From Nanobdellota archaeon (GTDB taxonomy: Archaea > Nanoarchaeota > Nanoarchaeia > Parvarchaeales > Parvarchaeaceae), in contig JAKBRA010000025.1 in assembly GCA_021834945.1 (NCBI GenBank), positions 1 through 9,670 on the forward strand: a stretch of DNA of 9,670 nt. The letters are read 5' to 3'. Position numbers and translations under genes: made by a program. The notes under the pieces were generated by a model that saw nothing but the letters and a program-made list of their open reading frames with translations, was not told the origin of the DNA and did no database searches. Shown piece after piece: positions 1-6,239 of this stretch (its first letter is position 1; the number at the start of each line of letters is the position of its first letter).

Positions 1-47
1 AGTTCTCTGAGAAGCTTTCAAGGATAATAAAAAGCAAGATGAATTAA
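1..47 (+). CDS. C-terminal tail of a gene entering from the left (partial)
   Basis: Reading from base 3, the frame gives FSEKLSRIIKSKMN followed by TAA at 45-47. The tail is charged and helix-like, as at the end of a real protein, and it stops 51 bases before the next gene, which has its own TATA box. The other two forward frames stop at 25-27 and 8-10. Fourteen residues are too few to identify a family, and the reading could be chance. Confidence 0.4.
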   Translation, partial: FSEKLSRIIKSKMN

Positions 48-65
48 CTAAGAGAAAAACAAAAA

Positions 66-75
66 GATATTTAAG
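66..75 (+). promoter_or_regulatory. TATA box for the DsrE-like gene
   Basis: The sequence gatatttaag is centred about 28 nt before the ATG at 98. That is the usual archaeal distance from TATA box to transcription start, so the transcript probably begins at or next to the start codon (leaderless). No Shine-Dalgarno sequence precedes the ATG. Confidence 0.6.
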
Positions 76-97
76 TTATGGCAGGTACTAAAAAAGA

Positions 98-418
98 ATG
101 GCAAAGATGTTCTTTTTCGTTGTAAGCGCGGACGCTGAAAAGATAAACATGGCCGTAGGCTTCGCTTCTAGGAGAAAAGAAAAGGGGAATGAAGTAAGGT
201 TCCTTGTTTTCGGGCCGGCGGAGAGGTTTATAGCGGAGCATGAGGATCTCATTGAAAACATTGACAAGGTCAAGGAAGCAATCAAGCCAAAGGCCTGCAT
301 ATTCATAGCGCAGCAGGGCAAGCTTGAAGAAAAATTCAAGGACCACCTGGAATTGTTGCCTGCCGGAGAATACATGTCAAAGGCAATAGATGACGGATTT
401 TCGATTATAACTATTTGA
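98..418 (+). CDS. DsrE-like small sulfur-transfer-fold protein
   Basis: This 106-residue soluble protein looks like a DsrE/DsrF-type alpha/beta fold. A first beta strand (MFFFVVSADAEK, residues 4-15) leads into a helix (about 16-30) and a second strand (NEVRFLVFGPAERF, about 31-44). A second helix follows, then a strand carrying the only cysteine, C67 in KPKACIFIAQQG, and a final strand IITI at the C-terminus. Family members take part in sulfur relay or related thiol chemistry, often through a single conserved cysteine at about this position. That fits C67, but the substrate and partners cannot be told from sequence. Length is normal for the family. ATG 98 is chosen because the TATA box at 66-75 places the transcript start there; the Met codon at 107 is a possible alternative. 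It appears to be a single-gene unit. Confidence 0.65.
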   Translation: MAKMFFFVVSADAEKINMAVGFASRRKEKGNEVRFLVFGPAERFIAEHEDLIENIDKVKEAIKPKACIFIAQQGKLEEKFKDHLELLPAGEYMSKAIDDGFSIITI

Positions 419-474
419 ATAAATCAGAATTTTAGTTTAGAGTAAACCCCTGCTGTTGATTTTACAATCTTTTA

Positions 475-504
475 TACCCAGATAACTTCTATCATTGCTG
501 GGTA
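475..504. other. Intergenic inverted repeat TACCCAG/CTGGGTA
   Basis: TACCCAG (475-481) and CTGGGTA (498-504) form a perfect 7-bp inverted repeat around a 16-nt loop, in the 142-nt gap between the DsrE-like gene and the next unit. No T-run follows it on the plus strand, so it is not a convincing terminator. It may be an operator, a small RNA hairpin or chance. Confidence 0.35.
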
Positions 505-529
505 ATCTGCTTATTTGTCCAGCCTACAA

Positions 530-540
530 AATATTTAAAC
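530..540 (+). promoter_or_regulatory. TATA box for the membrane protein / aldo-keto reductase unit
   Basis: aatatttaaac is centred about 26 nt before the ATG at 561, which implies a leaderless transcript. It probably drives both genes at 561-1933, because they overlap by one base. Confidence 0.6.
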
Positions 541-560
541 TTGGCTAATCTATTAGTCTA

Positions 561-1055
561 ATGGGCTGTATAAGCTTGAATAAAATTTTGGAAATAGCTT
601 CTGAGGAGCAGAAAGAGGAAATAGAAACAAACAAAGAACTAAAAAGGAAGGTTGGCTTTCTTGCGGATAAAAAAACGGGATTAAAGGAGATATACAAAAG
701 GCTAATTTATAGAGAGAAGGAAAAGCACTACATAGAACTTGATGAAAGGCAGTTTGACAGGTATGAACGGCTAAAAGGCATTGTTAAAAGCACTTTGGAA
801 GCGGGAATTGCAGGCACTATGGCCGGCACATTGCTATACACTTATCTTGGAAGTTCCCTTCAGCCTTCAACATATCTTTCTGTATTCCTATCATCCGCTT
901 TTCTATATGGTATGTCTGCCTTCCTTTCCAAAAGGATTGAAAAAAGATTCGGGGCTGAGCTTGCAAAGAACGGAAGAAACTTAATAGAGGCATTGAATGA
1001 CCTTTACTTGATAAAATCAAAGGAATACAAAAACGCTTTTTACCCAATCTATTAA
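561..1055 (+). CDS. Unknown protein with two membrane helices
   Basis: I do not recognise this 164-residue protein. Residues 1-78 are charged and probably helical (KEEIETNKELKRK, then a Lys/Glu/Arg-rich stretch to about 77). Two hydrophobic segments follow, roughly residues 79-97 (glycine/alanine-rich, AGIAGTMAGTLLYTYLG) and 103-122 (TYLSVFLSSAFLYGMSAFLS), joined by a short QPS turn. The tail from 123 is basic (SKRIEKRF) and then amphipathic. A helical hairpin with both long ends on the same side of the membrane is likely, and the basic residues flanking it suggest that side is the cytoplasm. There is no signal peptide or catalytic motif. The stop codon shares a base with the next start (TAATG), so translation is probably coupled to the aldo/keto reductase. 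The TATA box at 530-540 supports this ATG. Confidence 0.7.
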   Translation: MGCISLNKILEIASEEQKEEIETNKELKRKVGFLADKKTGLKEIYKRLIYREKEKHYIELDERQFDRYERLKGIVKSTLEAGIAGTMAGTLLYTYLGSSLQPSTYLSVFLSSAFLYGMSAFLSKRIEKRFGAELAKNGRNLIEALNDLYLIKSKEYKNAFYPIY

Positions 1056-1933
1056 TGGAATACAAAAAACTGGGAAACACAAAGGAAAAATTATCTGCAA
1101 TAGGCATAGGCACATGGCAATTAAGCAGCAATACAGAAGAGAATGAAAAGGCCATAAACCTTGCAATAGAGAAAGGAGTAAACCTGATAGACACTGCAGA
1201 GATATACGGAACGGAAAACATAGTAGGAAAAATAATAAAGGGAAAAAAGCTGTTTATAGCCACGAAAGTCTGGGCAACGCATTTCAGGTATGATTCTGTT
1301 ATAAAGGCCTGTGAAAGGAGCCTTCAAAACCTGGGGATAGAGCAGATAGACCTTTATCAGCTCCACTGGCCTAATCACGGAATAAGCATAAATGAAACTA
1401 TGAAGGCAATGGAAAAGCTTGTTTACGACGGCAAAATAAGGTACATAGGAGTAAGCAACTTCAATGAAAAGGAACTAAAGGGTGCACAGGAAGCTATGTC
1501 AAAATATGAAATTGTTTCAAACCAGGTTGAATATAACTTGATTGAAAGGATGCCTGAGATGAATCTGATTGATTACATGAAAAAAGAGAAGATTACGCTT
1601 TTGGCTTACAGCCCGTTTGCGCACGGCACAATCTTCAAGAAAAGATACAGAAGAATAATTCAAAGCATAGACGAACTAGGCAAAAAATACAGCAAGACTG
1701 CCGGACAGATGCTTCTAAGATGGCTTATCCAGAAAGACATTGTCATACCTTTAACAAAGGCCAGCAACCCAAAGCACATGCTAGAAAATATAGCGGCTGC
1801 TGATTTTAACATAAACCAAAAAGACATGGAAATTATGGATAGCCTTACCACAAAAGACAGCAATGCAGGGTTGAGCAGGTTCAAAGACTTTATAGAGTAT
1901 TATCTCATTTTGAGAGCTTTTCTCAGGCTTTAG
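1055..1933 (+). CDS. Aldo/keto reductase family oxidoreductase
   Basis: This is a 292-residue (beta/alpha)8-barrel aldo/keto reductase that would use NAD(P)H to reduce aldehydes or ketones in the cytoplasm. The full catalytic tetrad is present: D46 and Y51 in NLIDTAEIYG, K71 in FIATKVW and H104 in LYQLHWP. Family signatures continue with GKIRYIGVSNF (about 127-136), QVEYNL (157-162), LLAYSPFAHG (182-191) and the cofactor phosphate-binding region IPLTKASNPKHMLEN (231-245). K235 there is in the position often linked to NADPH use. Length is typical of prokaryotic members. The last 17 residues (FKDFIEYYLILRAFLRL) are unusually hydrophobic and amphipathic, so the enzyme may sit against the membrane; the coupled upstream gene encodes a two-helix membrane protein. 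The substrate is unknown. Confidence 0.93.
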   Translation: MEYKKLGNTKEKLSAIGIGTWQLSSNTEENEKAINLAIEKGVNLIDTAEIYGTENIVGKIIKGKKLFIATKVWATHFRYDSVIKACERSLQNLGIEQIDLYQLHWPNHGISINETMKAMEKLVYDGKIRYIGVSNFNEKELKGAQEAMSKYEIVSNQVEYNLIERMPEMNLIDYMKKEKITLLAYSPFAHGTIFKKRYRRIIQSIDELGKKYSKTAGQMLLRWLIQKDIVIPLTKASNPKHMLENIAAADFNINQKDMEIMDSLTTKDSNAGLSRFKDFIEYYLILRAFLRL

Positions 1934-1940
1934 TAAAAAG

Positions 1941-1949
1941 CTTTTAATA
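1941..1949 (+). promoter_or_regulatory. TATA box for the 1972-2678 unit
   Basis: cttttaata is centred about 27 nt before the ATG at 1972, matching the leaderless spacing seen elsewhere in the window. It is a weaker match than the atatttaa boxes. Confidence 0.4.
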
Positions 1950-1971
1950 CTGTTAAGTTCTATATATTAAA

Positions 1972-2391
1972 ATGATATTTGCTGATTTTAGGAAACCAGT
2001 AAAAACAAGCGACTTAGAGAAAGTACTTAACACTACTTTGTCTGAACTAGGTTATAAAGTTCTAAAAGTGAAGGATAATTACCCTTCAGAGGAATACTCT
2101 CAAGGAAAGATGGTTCCAGTAAAGGAAGGCATCGAATATGAGGTAAGGAAGAGCTTCCTTGAGCCAAAGATGTACTTCGGCATTAAGTTTTATCCGAACT
2201 TTGACGAAAAATCACATAGATTTGTTTATGAACAAGAGCAAGTCAAACAATTATATGGTTGGGCGTATTCATTTAAAGAAGAGAAATACAAGAACGCATT
2301 GCTAGAGGTCATAAAAACAGTGATAAATAAGATTAGCAAAGATGAAACAATGGACGAAGCAGATATAACACGCATAACCTACTACAAATAA
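1972..2391 (+). CDS. Unknown soluble protein, 139 residues
   Basis: No family is recognised. The protein is charged and soluble, with no signal peptide, membrane segment or cysteine. A first helix is likely at residues 12-26 (TSDLEKVLNTTLSEL). A central region follows with strand-like, aromatic-rich sequence (KMYFGIKFYPNF, 66-77) and a YGWAYSF segment at about 94-100. Another helix (about 104-122, KYKNALLEVIKTVINKI) precedes a short tail ending TYYK. The mix of strands and helices suggests a compact alpha/beta domain. It is coupled by TAATG to the four-cysteine protein downstream, so the two products probably act together. The TATA-like box at 1941-1949 supports the start. Confidence 0.7.
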   Translation: MIFADFRKPVKTSDLEKVLNTTLSELGYKVLKVKDNYPSEEYSQGKMVPVKEGIEYEVRKSFLEPKMYFGIKFYPNFDEKSHRFVYEQEQVKQLYGWAYSFKEEKYKNALLEVIKTVINKISKDETMDEADITRITYYK

Positions 2392-2678
2392 TGGAAGAAA
2401 ACAACAAACATATAACATGGCAGAGTGAAAACTGCCTTCTTTGCAAGTACTTCGTGCCTAATGACGTACTAAATGCAGATCTTTTGGAAAGGGGGAAATG
2501 TGCTCACCCCTCGCTTGTTAAGTTTAACCTTGTAGTATCTGGAAGGGACTGGTGCAACCTGTTTGCAAAGATGAACGATGGAAGAAGGGAAAAGCTGCAG
2601 CAGGAAGGCTTTAAGAAAGACGATGAGCAGCAGAAAAAGCTGATAGAAGAAAGTAGGAAAGTAGGGAATTTCGACTGA
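2391..2678 (+). CDS. Small four-cysteine protein, HiPIP-like or zinc-binding
   Basis: This 95-residue protein carries four cysteines spaced C15-x2-C18-x18-C37-x17-C55, the last in a DWCNLF motif. The pattern of CxxCxYF, then a single Cys, then V-x(4)-DWC followed by an aromatic residue resembles high-potential iron-sulfur proteins, whose fourth ligand usually lies in a GWC motif. A 4Fe-4S electron carrier is therefore possible. There is no Tat signal, which classical HiPIPs carry, so an intracellular protein, a structural zinc site, or a HiPIP-like fold with another role are all open. H39 next to C37 could also bind metal. Residues 61-95 are a highly charged helix (EKLQQEGFKKDDEQQKKLIEE) with no counterpart in classical HiPIPs. 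The start codon shares a base with the upstream stop codon. Confidence 0.7.
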   Translation: MEENNKHITWQSENCLLCKYFVPNDVLNADLLERGKCAHPSLVKFNLVVSGRDWCNLFAKMNDGRREKLQQEGFKKDDEQQKKLIEESRKVGNFD

Positions 2679-2714
2679 TTCTTTTAAAGATAGAAATGAG
2701 TAGTATGTCTGAGC

Positions 2715-2729
2715 TTTTTTTACTTTTTT
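2715..2729 (+). terminator. T-rich archaeal terminator
   Basis: Runs of seven T (2715-2721) and six T (2724-2729) lie 37-51 nt after the stop codon of the four-cysteine gene and before the convergent aIF5A gene. Archaeal RNA polymerase terminates at such T-tracts without needing a hairpin. Confidence 0.55.
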
Positions 2730-2737
2730 GAGGAAAC

Positions 2738-3130
2738 TTACTTCATCCCTTTTATCAGCTTCTGACCCATTAGATCCGAGTAGGTGACCTGCGCGCCTTC
2801 CTTCATTTTGTCCTTTAATTCCTCAGGTATGTCTGCGTCAAAAACTTCATAAGACTCCATGTCCATCAGCTGTGCTTTACCGTCATTAAGGCTTATGACC
2901 TGTGCGATTCTTTTCTCTATTATTGGTATTTTTGCCCTATCTTCCGCAGACATTACAAAGACTCTCTTTTTGCCGTCTATCACTCCGACAGCTTCTACCC
3001 TTGCCTTTGCATGCCCATGCTTTCCTGGAGCACTGAGTGCTATATCTGTTATTTTGCAGATAAACTGGTCATCCACTAAGATGGTGTCTCCTTTCCTTAA
3101 TTCATTTATACCAGCAACTTTAAAATCCAT
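2738..3130 (-). CDS. eif5a: Translation initiation factor 5A (aIF5A)
   Basis: aIF5A binds the ribosome E site and relieves stalling during peptide-bond formation. The hypusination loop is clear: SAPGKHGHAKAR, in which the first Lys after PG is the residue converted to deoxyhypusine/hypusine. The rest of the two-domain fold is also present: an N-terminal SH3-like barrel (INELRKGDTILVDDQFICKI), then an OB-fold half beginning at about VPIIEKR-like sequence (IPIIEKRIAQVI) with LMDMESYEVFD. An in-frame ATG eight codons upstream (3154) would give 138 residues. I prefer ATG 3130 (130 residues, close to the family norm) because the only good TATA box on this strand, 3155-3163, abuts the upstream ATG and sits about 29 nt from 3130. 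With this start the modified Lys is residue 37, or 45 from the longer start. Deoxyhypusine synthase is not in the window. Confidence 0.96.
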   Translation of the reverse strand: MDFKVAGINELRKGDTILVDDQFICKITDIALSAPGKHGHAKARVEAVGVIDGKKRVFVMSAEDRAKIPIIEKRIAQVISLNDGKAQLMDMESYEVFDADIPEELKDKMKEGAQVTYSDLMGQKLIKGMK

Positions 3131-3154
3131 ATCTCTGTTTACTATTTTTAGCAT

Positions 3155-3163
3155 ATAAATATT
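3155..3163 (-). promoter_or_regulatory. TATA box for aIF5A
   Basis: On the minus strand this reads aatatttat. It directly abuts the upstream in-frame ATG (3154), too close to promote a transcript that includes it, but lies about 29 nt before the ATG at 3130. No other TATA-like sequence stands at the right distance for the longer start; the minus-strand sequence around 3180 reads caattag. Confidence 0.5.
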
Positions 3164-3212
3164 GCTTTTTTCCTCTAATTGAAGAAAAACCGGTAAAAAC
3201 TGCTTACGGGGG

Positions 3213-3227
3213 AAATATTTAAATATA
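3213..3227 (+). promoter_or_regulatory. TATA box for the malic enzyme gene
   Basis: aaatatttaaatata gives a strong TATA core (3213-3222) centred about 29 nt before ATG 3247. It is divergent from the aIF5A promoter about 55 nt away, so the two genes share a compact control region. Confidence 0.6.
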
Positions 3228-3246
3228 GTACATACGATAATAAAAG

Positions 3247-4506
3247 ATGGATAAAGAACCGGATTACTCTAAACTTGCACTGGAATACTCAAAAAAGCAC
3301 GGCGGTAAAATAGAGTTGAAGCCTACTTTAAAGATAAAATCGTTGAAGGATTTGTCAATAGTCTATACTCCTGGAGTGGCAGCGGTTTCTACAGCAATAA
3401 GCAATGACAGCCGTTTATCGTGGGATTTGACCTGGAGATGGAATACAATCTTTATAATAACAAATGGTACAAGGGTACTTGGTCTTGGAGACATAGGCCC
3501 TCTTGCTTCTTTGCCTGTAATGGAAGGGAAATCACTAATATACAAGGAATTTGGAGGAGTAAATGCCATACCTATACCGATAGAAACAAAGGAAGTGGAT
3601 GAATTCGTTAATGTTGTAAAAAACATTTCAGTAACAAGTGGCGGCATACATCTAGAAGACATAGAGTCTCCTTTCTGCTTTGAAGTACTAGAAAGACTGC
3701 AAGAAGAACTTAAAGTTCCAGTATGGCATGATGACCAGCAAGGAACAGCTGCAGCTACCCTTGCGGGACTAATAAATGCCACAAAGCTGACTGGGAAGGA
3801 CCTAAAAAGAAGCAGGATAGTTATGATAGGTGCGGGTGCCGCAAATATCGCATTATTCCGTATACTAGAAAAATACGGAGTTGACACTGGAAACATAATA
3901 ATAGGAGACAGCAAGGGCCCACTTTATAACGGCAGAGACGACATGGAAATAATAAAAACAACAAACAGATGGAAATATGAAATTATGAAAAAATCCAATA
4001 AGGATTCAATCACTGACGCCGACAGTTCATTTGAAGGCGCTGACATTGTTGTAGGATTCAGCAGGGAAGGAGGAATAAAGCCTGAATGGATAAGAAAAAT
4101 GAGCTCAAAGCCAATTGTGTTCGCAAATGCTAATCCTAATCCTGAGATTTCCCCTGAGGAAGCTTACAAAGCAGGAGCTTATATTGTTTCAACAGGCAGA
4201 TCAGATTACCCTAATCAGATAAACAACAGCTTGATATTCCCTGCGCTTTTCAGAGGAGTGCTTGACTCAAAAGCCAAAAAAATAGATGATTACACAGCCA
4301 TAGCGGCGGCGGAAGAACTTGCAAAATTCGCACAGGAGAAAGGACTAAGAAAAGATTACATTGTCCCAAACATGGAAGAAAGAGAGATATATCCAAGGAT
4401 AGCAGCTACAGTAGCTGAAGATGCAGTTAAACGTGGGTTATCAGACATGAAAGAAAGCAGAGAATACTTTTATAAAAAAGCGAAGAAGATTATTGGTTTA
4501 AAATAA
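3247..4506 (+). CDS. Malic enzyme (malate dehydrogenase, decarboxylating), short prokaryotic type
   Basis: The enzyme converts malate to pyruvate and CO2 with reduction of NAD(P)+, linking C4 acids to pyruvate. The 419-residue length matches the short prokaryotic form. The catalytic tyrosine lies in VYTPGVA (Y40) and the catalytic lysine in EGKSLIYKEFGG (K95). Metal ligands are E137 and D138 of LEDIESPFCF and the aspartates of VWHDDQQGTA (D162, D163). The Rossmann nucleotide site is IGAGAAN (194-200), followed by IIIGDSKGPLY with D221. FANANPNPEI and the TGRSDYPNQINNSLIFPALF block (C-terminal third) are standard. Departures from the common pattern are RWNT (64-67) where RGNT or KGNT is usual, and TNGT (72-75) where SDGT or TDGT is usual. 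Coenzyme preference cannot be settled by eye. The gene has its own promoter and runs convergent with the next gene, 13 nt apart. Confidence 0.94.
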   Translation: MDKEPDYSKLALEYSKKHGGKIELKPTLKIKSLKDLSIVYTPGVAAVSTAISNDSRLSWDLTWRWNTIFIITNGTRVLGLGDIGPLASLPVMEGKSLIYKEFGGVNAIPIPIETKEVDEFVNVVKNISVTSGGIHLEDIESPFCFEVLERLQEELKVPVWHDDQQGTAAATLAGLINATKLTGKDLKRSRIVMIGAGAANIALFRILEKYGVDTGNIIIGDSKGPLYNGRDDMEIIKTTNRWKYEIMKKSNKDSITDADSSFEGADIVVGFSREGGIKPEWIRKMSSKPIVFANANPNPEISPEEAYKAGAYIVSTGRSDYPNQINNSLIFPALFRGVLDSKAKKIDDYTAIAAAEELAKFAQEKGLRKDYIVPNMEEREIYPRIAATVAEDAVKRGLSDMKESREYFYKKAKKIIGLK

Positions 4507-4519
4507 ACCAACTATCAAA

Positions 4520-5764
4520 TTAAGAAGGATAATTACTTGTGAAGATTACGTTATAATTTACACCATTATCATTTCCATAATAATCTCTTGCTGAAACATT
4601 CAGGGGCCATAAAGAAACTGTGTTTTTTGTACCATAATTTATTATTCCATCATTATAAAAAGCAGATATTTTATTATTTCCAAGAGAAATATTATAAAGA
4701 GCAACATCTGATAGGTAACCTACAAATTCTCCGCCGCATCCACTATCTCCGTAACTTATAAATGAGCTATAAGAATCTTGAGAGTTTGGATCTGTACTTG
4801 AATTAAGCGCCCTAAAGGAGGTAACCCCAGTGATTTTTCCATTTATGTAAAAATCTATAAAAGTACCATTGTATGTCACAGTAAGATAGGACCAATTATT
4901 ATAGCTTACGCTCCCGCCAAAATAATCATACTGATTGACGGAGCCAGCTGTATCATTGAAAACTTCGAGCATTATGTCATTACTGGCGCCGCCAAAGCCA
5001 GCATATGCGCCAGCTACTGCAGAACCAGCCATGCCAAACCTAAACTCTCCCCAATTACCCAGAAGTGTTATCTCGCATGCCTGGCTAGTATCAATTGGAT
5101 AAACCCATGCAGAAATTGTGAAATTATCGGTTTTTAATGTTTTATTTATTATGGAGTTGTTAGGCAGATAAATAGAAGATACTTCTTGAAAAGTATAACC
5201 TGTTGCCGATGGCCCTGATAACTTAGCAACAAATCCAGGCATTGCAGTTGATGAAACAACACCAGTCATTGTTCCACTTGATGTATAAACTGCATTTGGA
5301 AATGCAGTTGTGGGCTCGGTATAATTTACTTTTACTGCTGCGGAGAAATGTGTTCCGGTTAATGGACAGATGTTTGGAATTGAGAAGATGTAGGTATTGC
5401 TTTGTGTTATTATTGGATTAGGATCCACTGTAGAATTAGGTATAAAGATAACGGTTTTGCCATTTATTGTTCCTGAAATAGATTTTATTAATATTCTATG
5501 GCCGGTGGTGTCTCCAACTGAAAAACGTAAAACGCCATTGCTTGTGCATATAGCATTGCTGACAGGAGTTGAAGAAAAACCTGCAATTGTTGCTGTTACT
5601 GATGAACTTGGATTAAAAATACCCATTGAATAGAGGATTACTGCTACTACAACTATAATCAAGATCGCCCAGCCATAGGTCATCATGTACTCTAGAGCTG
5701 ATTGAGATTTACGTCCCGAGATTTGAGATATCCTCCCAGCGGATATTTTCATATATATCTTCAT
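4520..5764 (-). CDS. LamG-domain surface protein with class III (pilin-type) signal peptide
   Basis: This 414-residue protein is probably displayed on the cell surface. The N-terminus has a basic stretch (GRKS, 17-20), then QSALEYM (21-27) and a hydrophobic helix (about 29-46, TYGWAILIIVVVAVILYS). This is the archaeal class III signal processed by a prepilin peptidase, here probably between S20 and Q21 with E25 at the +5 position. Such helices assemble into pilus-like filaments. Residues 55-170 look like a beta-rich stalk. Residues about 190-375 match the LamG/concanavalin-like jelly-roll: DNFTISAWVYP (213-223), NNWSYLTVTYNGTFIDFYING (about 289-309) and GYLSDVALYNISLGNNKISAF (349-369). LamG domains commonly bind sugars or proteins. 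Many N-x-S/T sequons suggest N-glycosylation. Met5 (5752) is an alternative start, because the TATA-like DNA around 5773-5790 suits either. Confidence 0.88.
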   Translation of the reverse strand: MKIYMKISAGRISQISGRKSQSALEYMMTYGWAILIIVVVAVILYSMGIFNPSSSVTATIAGFSSTPVSNAICTSNGVLRFSVGDTTGHRILIKSISGTINGKTVIFIPNSTVDPNPIITQSNTYIFSIPNICPLTGTHFSAAVKVNYTEPTTAFPNAVYTSSGTMTGVVSSTAMPGFVAKLSGPSATGYTFQEVSSIYLPNNSIINKTLKTDNFTISAWVYPIDTSQACEITLLGNWGEFRFGMAGSAVAGAYAGFGGASNDIMLEVFNDTAGSVNQYDYFGGSVSYNNWSYLTVTYNGTFIDFYINGKITGVTSFRALNSSTDPNSQDSYSSFISYGDSGCGGEFVGYLSDVALYNISLGNNKISAFYNDGIINYGTKNTVSLWPLNVSARDYYGNDNGVNYNVIFTSNYPS

Positions 5765-5772
5765 AAATATTA

Positions 5773-5791
5773 ATAATATTTATAAAATATA
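5773..5791 (-). promoter_or_regulatory. AT-rich TATA region for the LamG surface protein
   Basis: On the minus strand this stretch contains a ttttataaatatt core. Two overlapping TATA-like cores lie about 27 nt upstream of Met5 (5752) and of Met1 (5764), so the exact start cannot be decided. The rest of the gap up to 5918 shows no RNA gene or clear motif. Confidence 0.4.
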
Positions 5792-5918
5792 AAATCTGCC
5801 CCTTAGTATCTGAGAATAGAAATTAGGTAACATCTTCCATTCATCTTTTGTCGCTTTCTCATTGTAAGTCTGTTTCCTAGTATCATTGAAAAATGCATGA
5901 TAAGCTCAGAGTATACTT

Positions 5919-6182
5919 TTACTGTAAAGCTTTTTTGTATGTTACCAATGCCTTCACAAGTTTAGGAACCTTGGAAGTTATCCGATTATCCTCCCATAAA
6001 CCAAGAACGGCATTTTTAACATTCTCCACTTTTTCTATAGGCTCGGAATTTTCACCGTAGAAAATAACGACTGCACCAACTTTTCCCATGCGGCCTAGAT
6101 TTATTGACATCTTCACCAAGCAGAAACTGACACTGCCTATTCTGCCGTTGACTTCTTTTTGCTTCTCCAAAATCAACAGCAC
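5919..6182 (-). CDS. Small unknown ORF, 87 residues, GTG start
   Basis: No family is recognised. The frame opens with GTG right after an in-frame TAA (6186-6188), so it cannot extend further upstream. The composition is protein-like: a strand-rich first half (GSVSFCLVKMSINL, GKVGAVVIFYG) and Lys/Glu-rich helices in the second half (EPIEKVENVKNAVLGLWEDN, VPKLVKALVTYKKAL). Internal ATG codons at 6110 (Met25) and 6089 (Met32) could be the true start; the latter would begin MGKVGAVV. No convincing TATA box or Shine-Dalgarno sequence precedes any of them. It lies 57 nt downstream of dnaG in the same direction and could be read from that transcript. It may instead be a decayed or spurious ORF. Confidence 0.45.
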   Translation of the reverse strand: MLLILEKQKEVNGRIGSVSFCLVKMSINLGRMGKVGAVVIFYGENSEPIEKVENVKNAVLGLWEDNRITSKVPKLVKALVTYKKALQ

Positions 6183-6188
6183 TTTACA

Positions 6189-6207
6189 GATACTTCGTAA
6201 AAGTATC
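6189..6207 (-). other. Hairpin between dnaG and the small ORF
   Basis: GATACTT and AAGTATC form a perfect 7-bp stem with a 5-nt loop, starting 33 nt after the dnaG stop codon on the minus strand. No T-run follows, so it may be a processing or weak termination element rather than a clear terminator. Confidence 0.35.
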
Positions 6208-6239
6208 CATGAGCCGGTTTATGAACAATGAAGATAAGC

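Noticed and set aside
475..504. Intrinsic terminator of the DsrE-like gene
   Set aside because: The 7-bp inverted repeat has a 16-nt loop and no T-run after it on the plus strand, so it is kept only as an unexplained inverted repeat.
817..1263. A 148-residue minus-strand ORF
   Set aside because: It lies opposite the membrane protein and the aldo/keto reductase, both with firm frames and promoters. Its sequence is a low-complexity mirror of those genes.
2859..3158. A hydrophobic 99-residue plus-strand ORF that looks like a membrane protein
   Set aside because: It is the antisense of aIF5A, a universally conserved gene; the hydrophobicity comes from reading its Lys/Asp/Glu codons backwards.
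3720..3760. Q in place of H in the malic enzyme HDDQQGTA motif as a sign of inactivity
   Set aside because: DDQQGTA is, from memory, a common natural variant of DDQHGTA in prokaryotic malic enzymes, and the metal-binding aspartates are intact.
3363..3914. A 183-residue minus-strand ORF
   Set aside because: It is antisense to the conserved core of malic enzyme. No domain is visible, and it is rich in Ser, Pro and Ile as such mirror frames often are.
5893..6060. A short plus-strand ORF of about 55 codons beginning MHDKLRVYF
   Set aside because: It overlaps the minus-strand small ORF, has a Ser/Thr/Phe-rich mirror-like second half, and lacks a TATA box or Shine-Dalgarno sequence.
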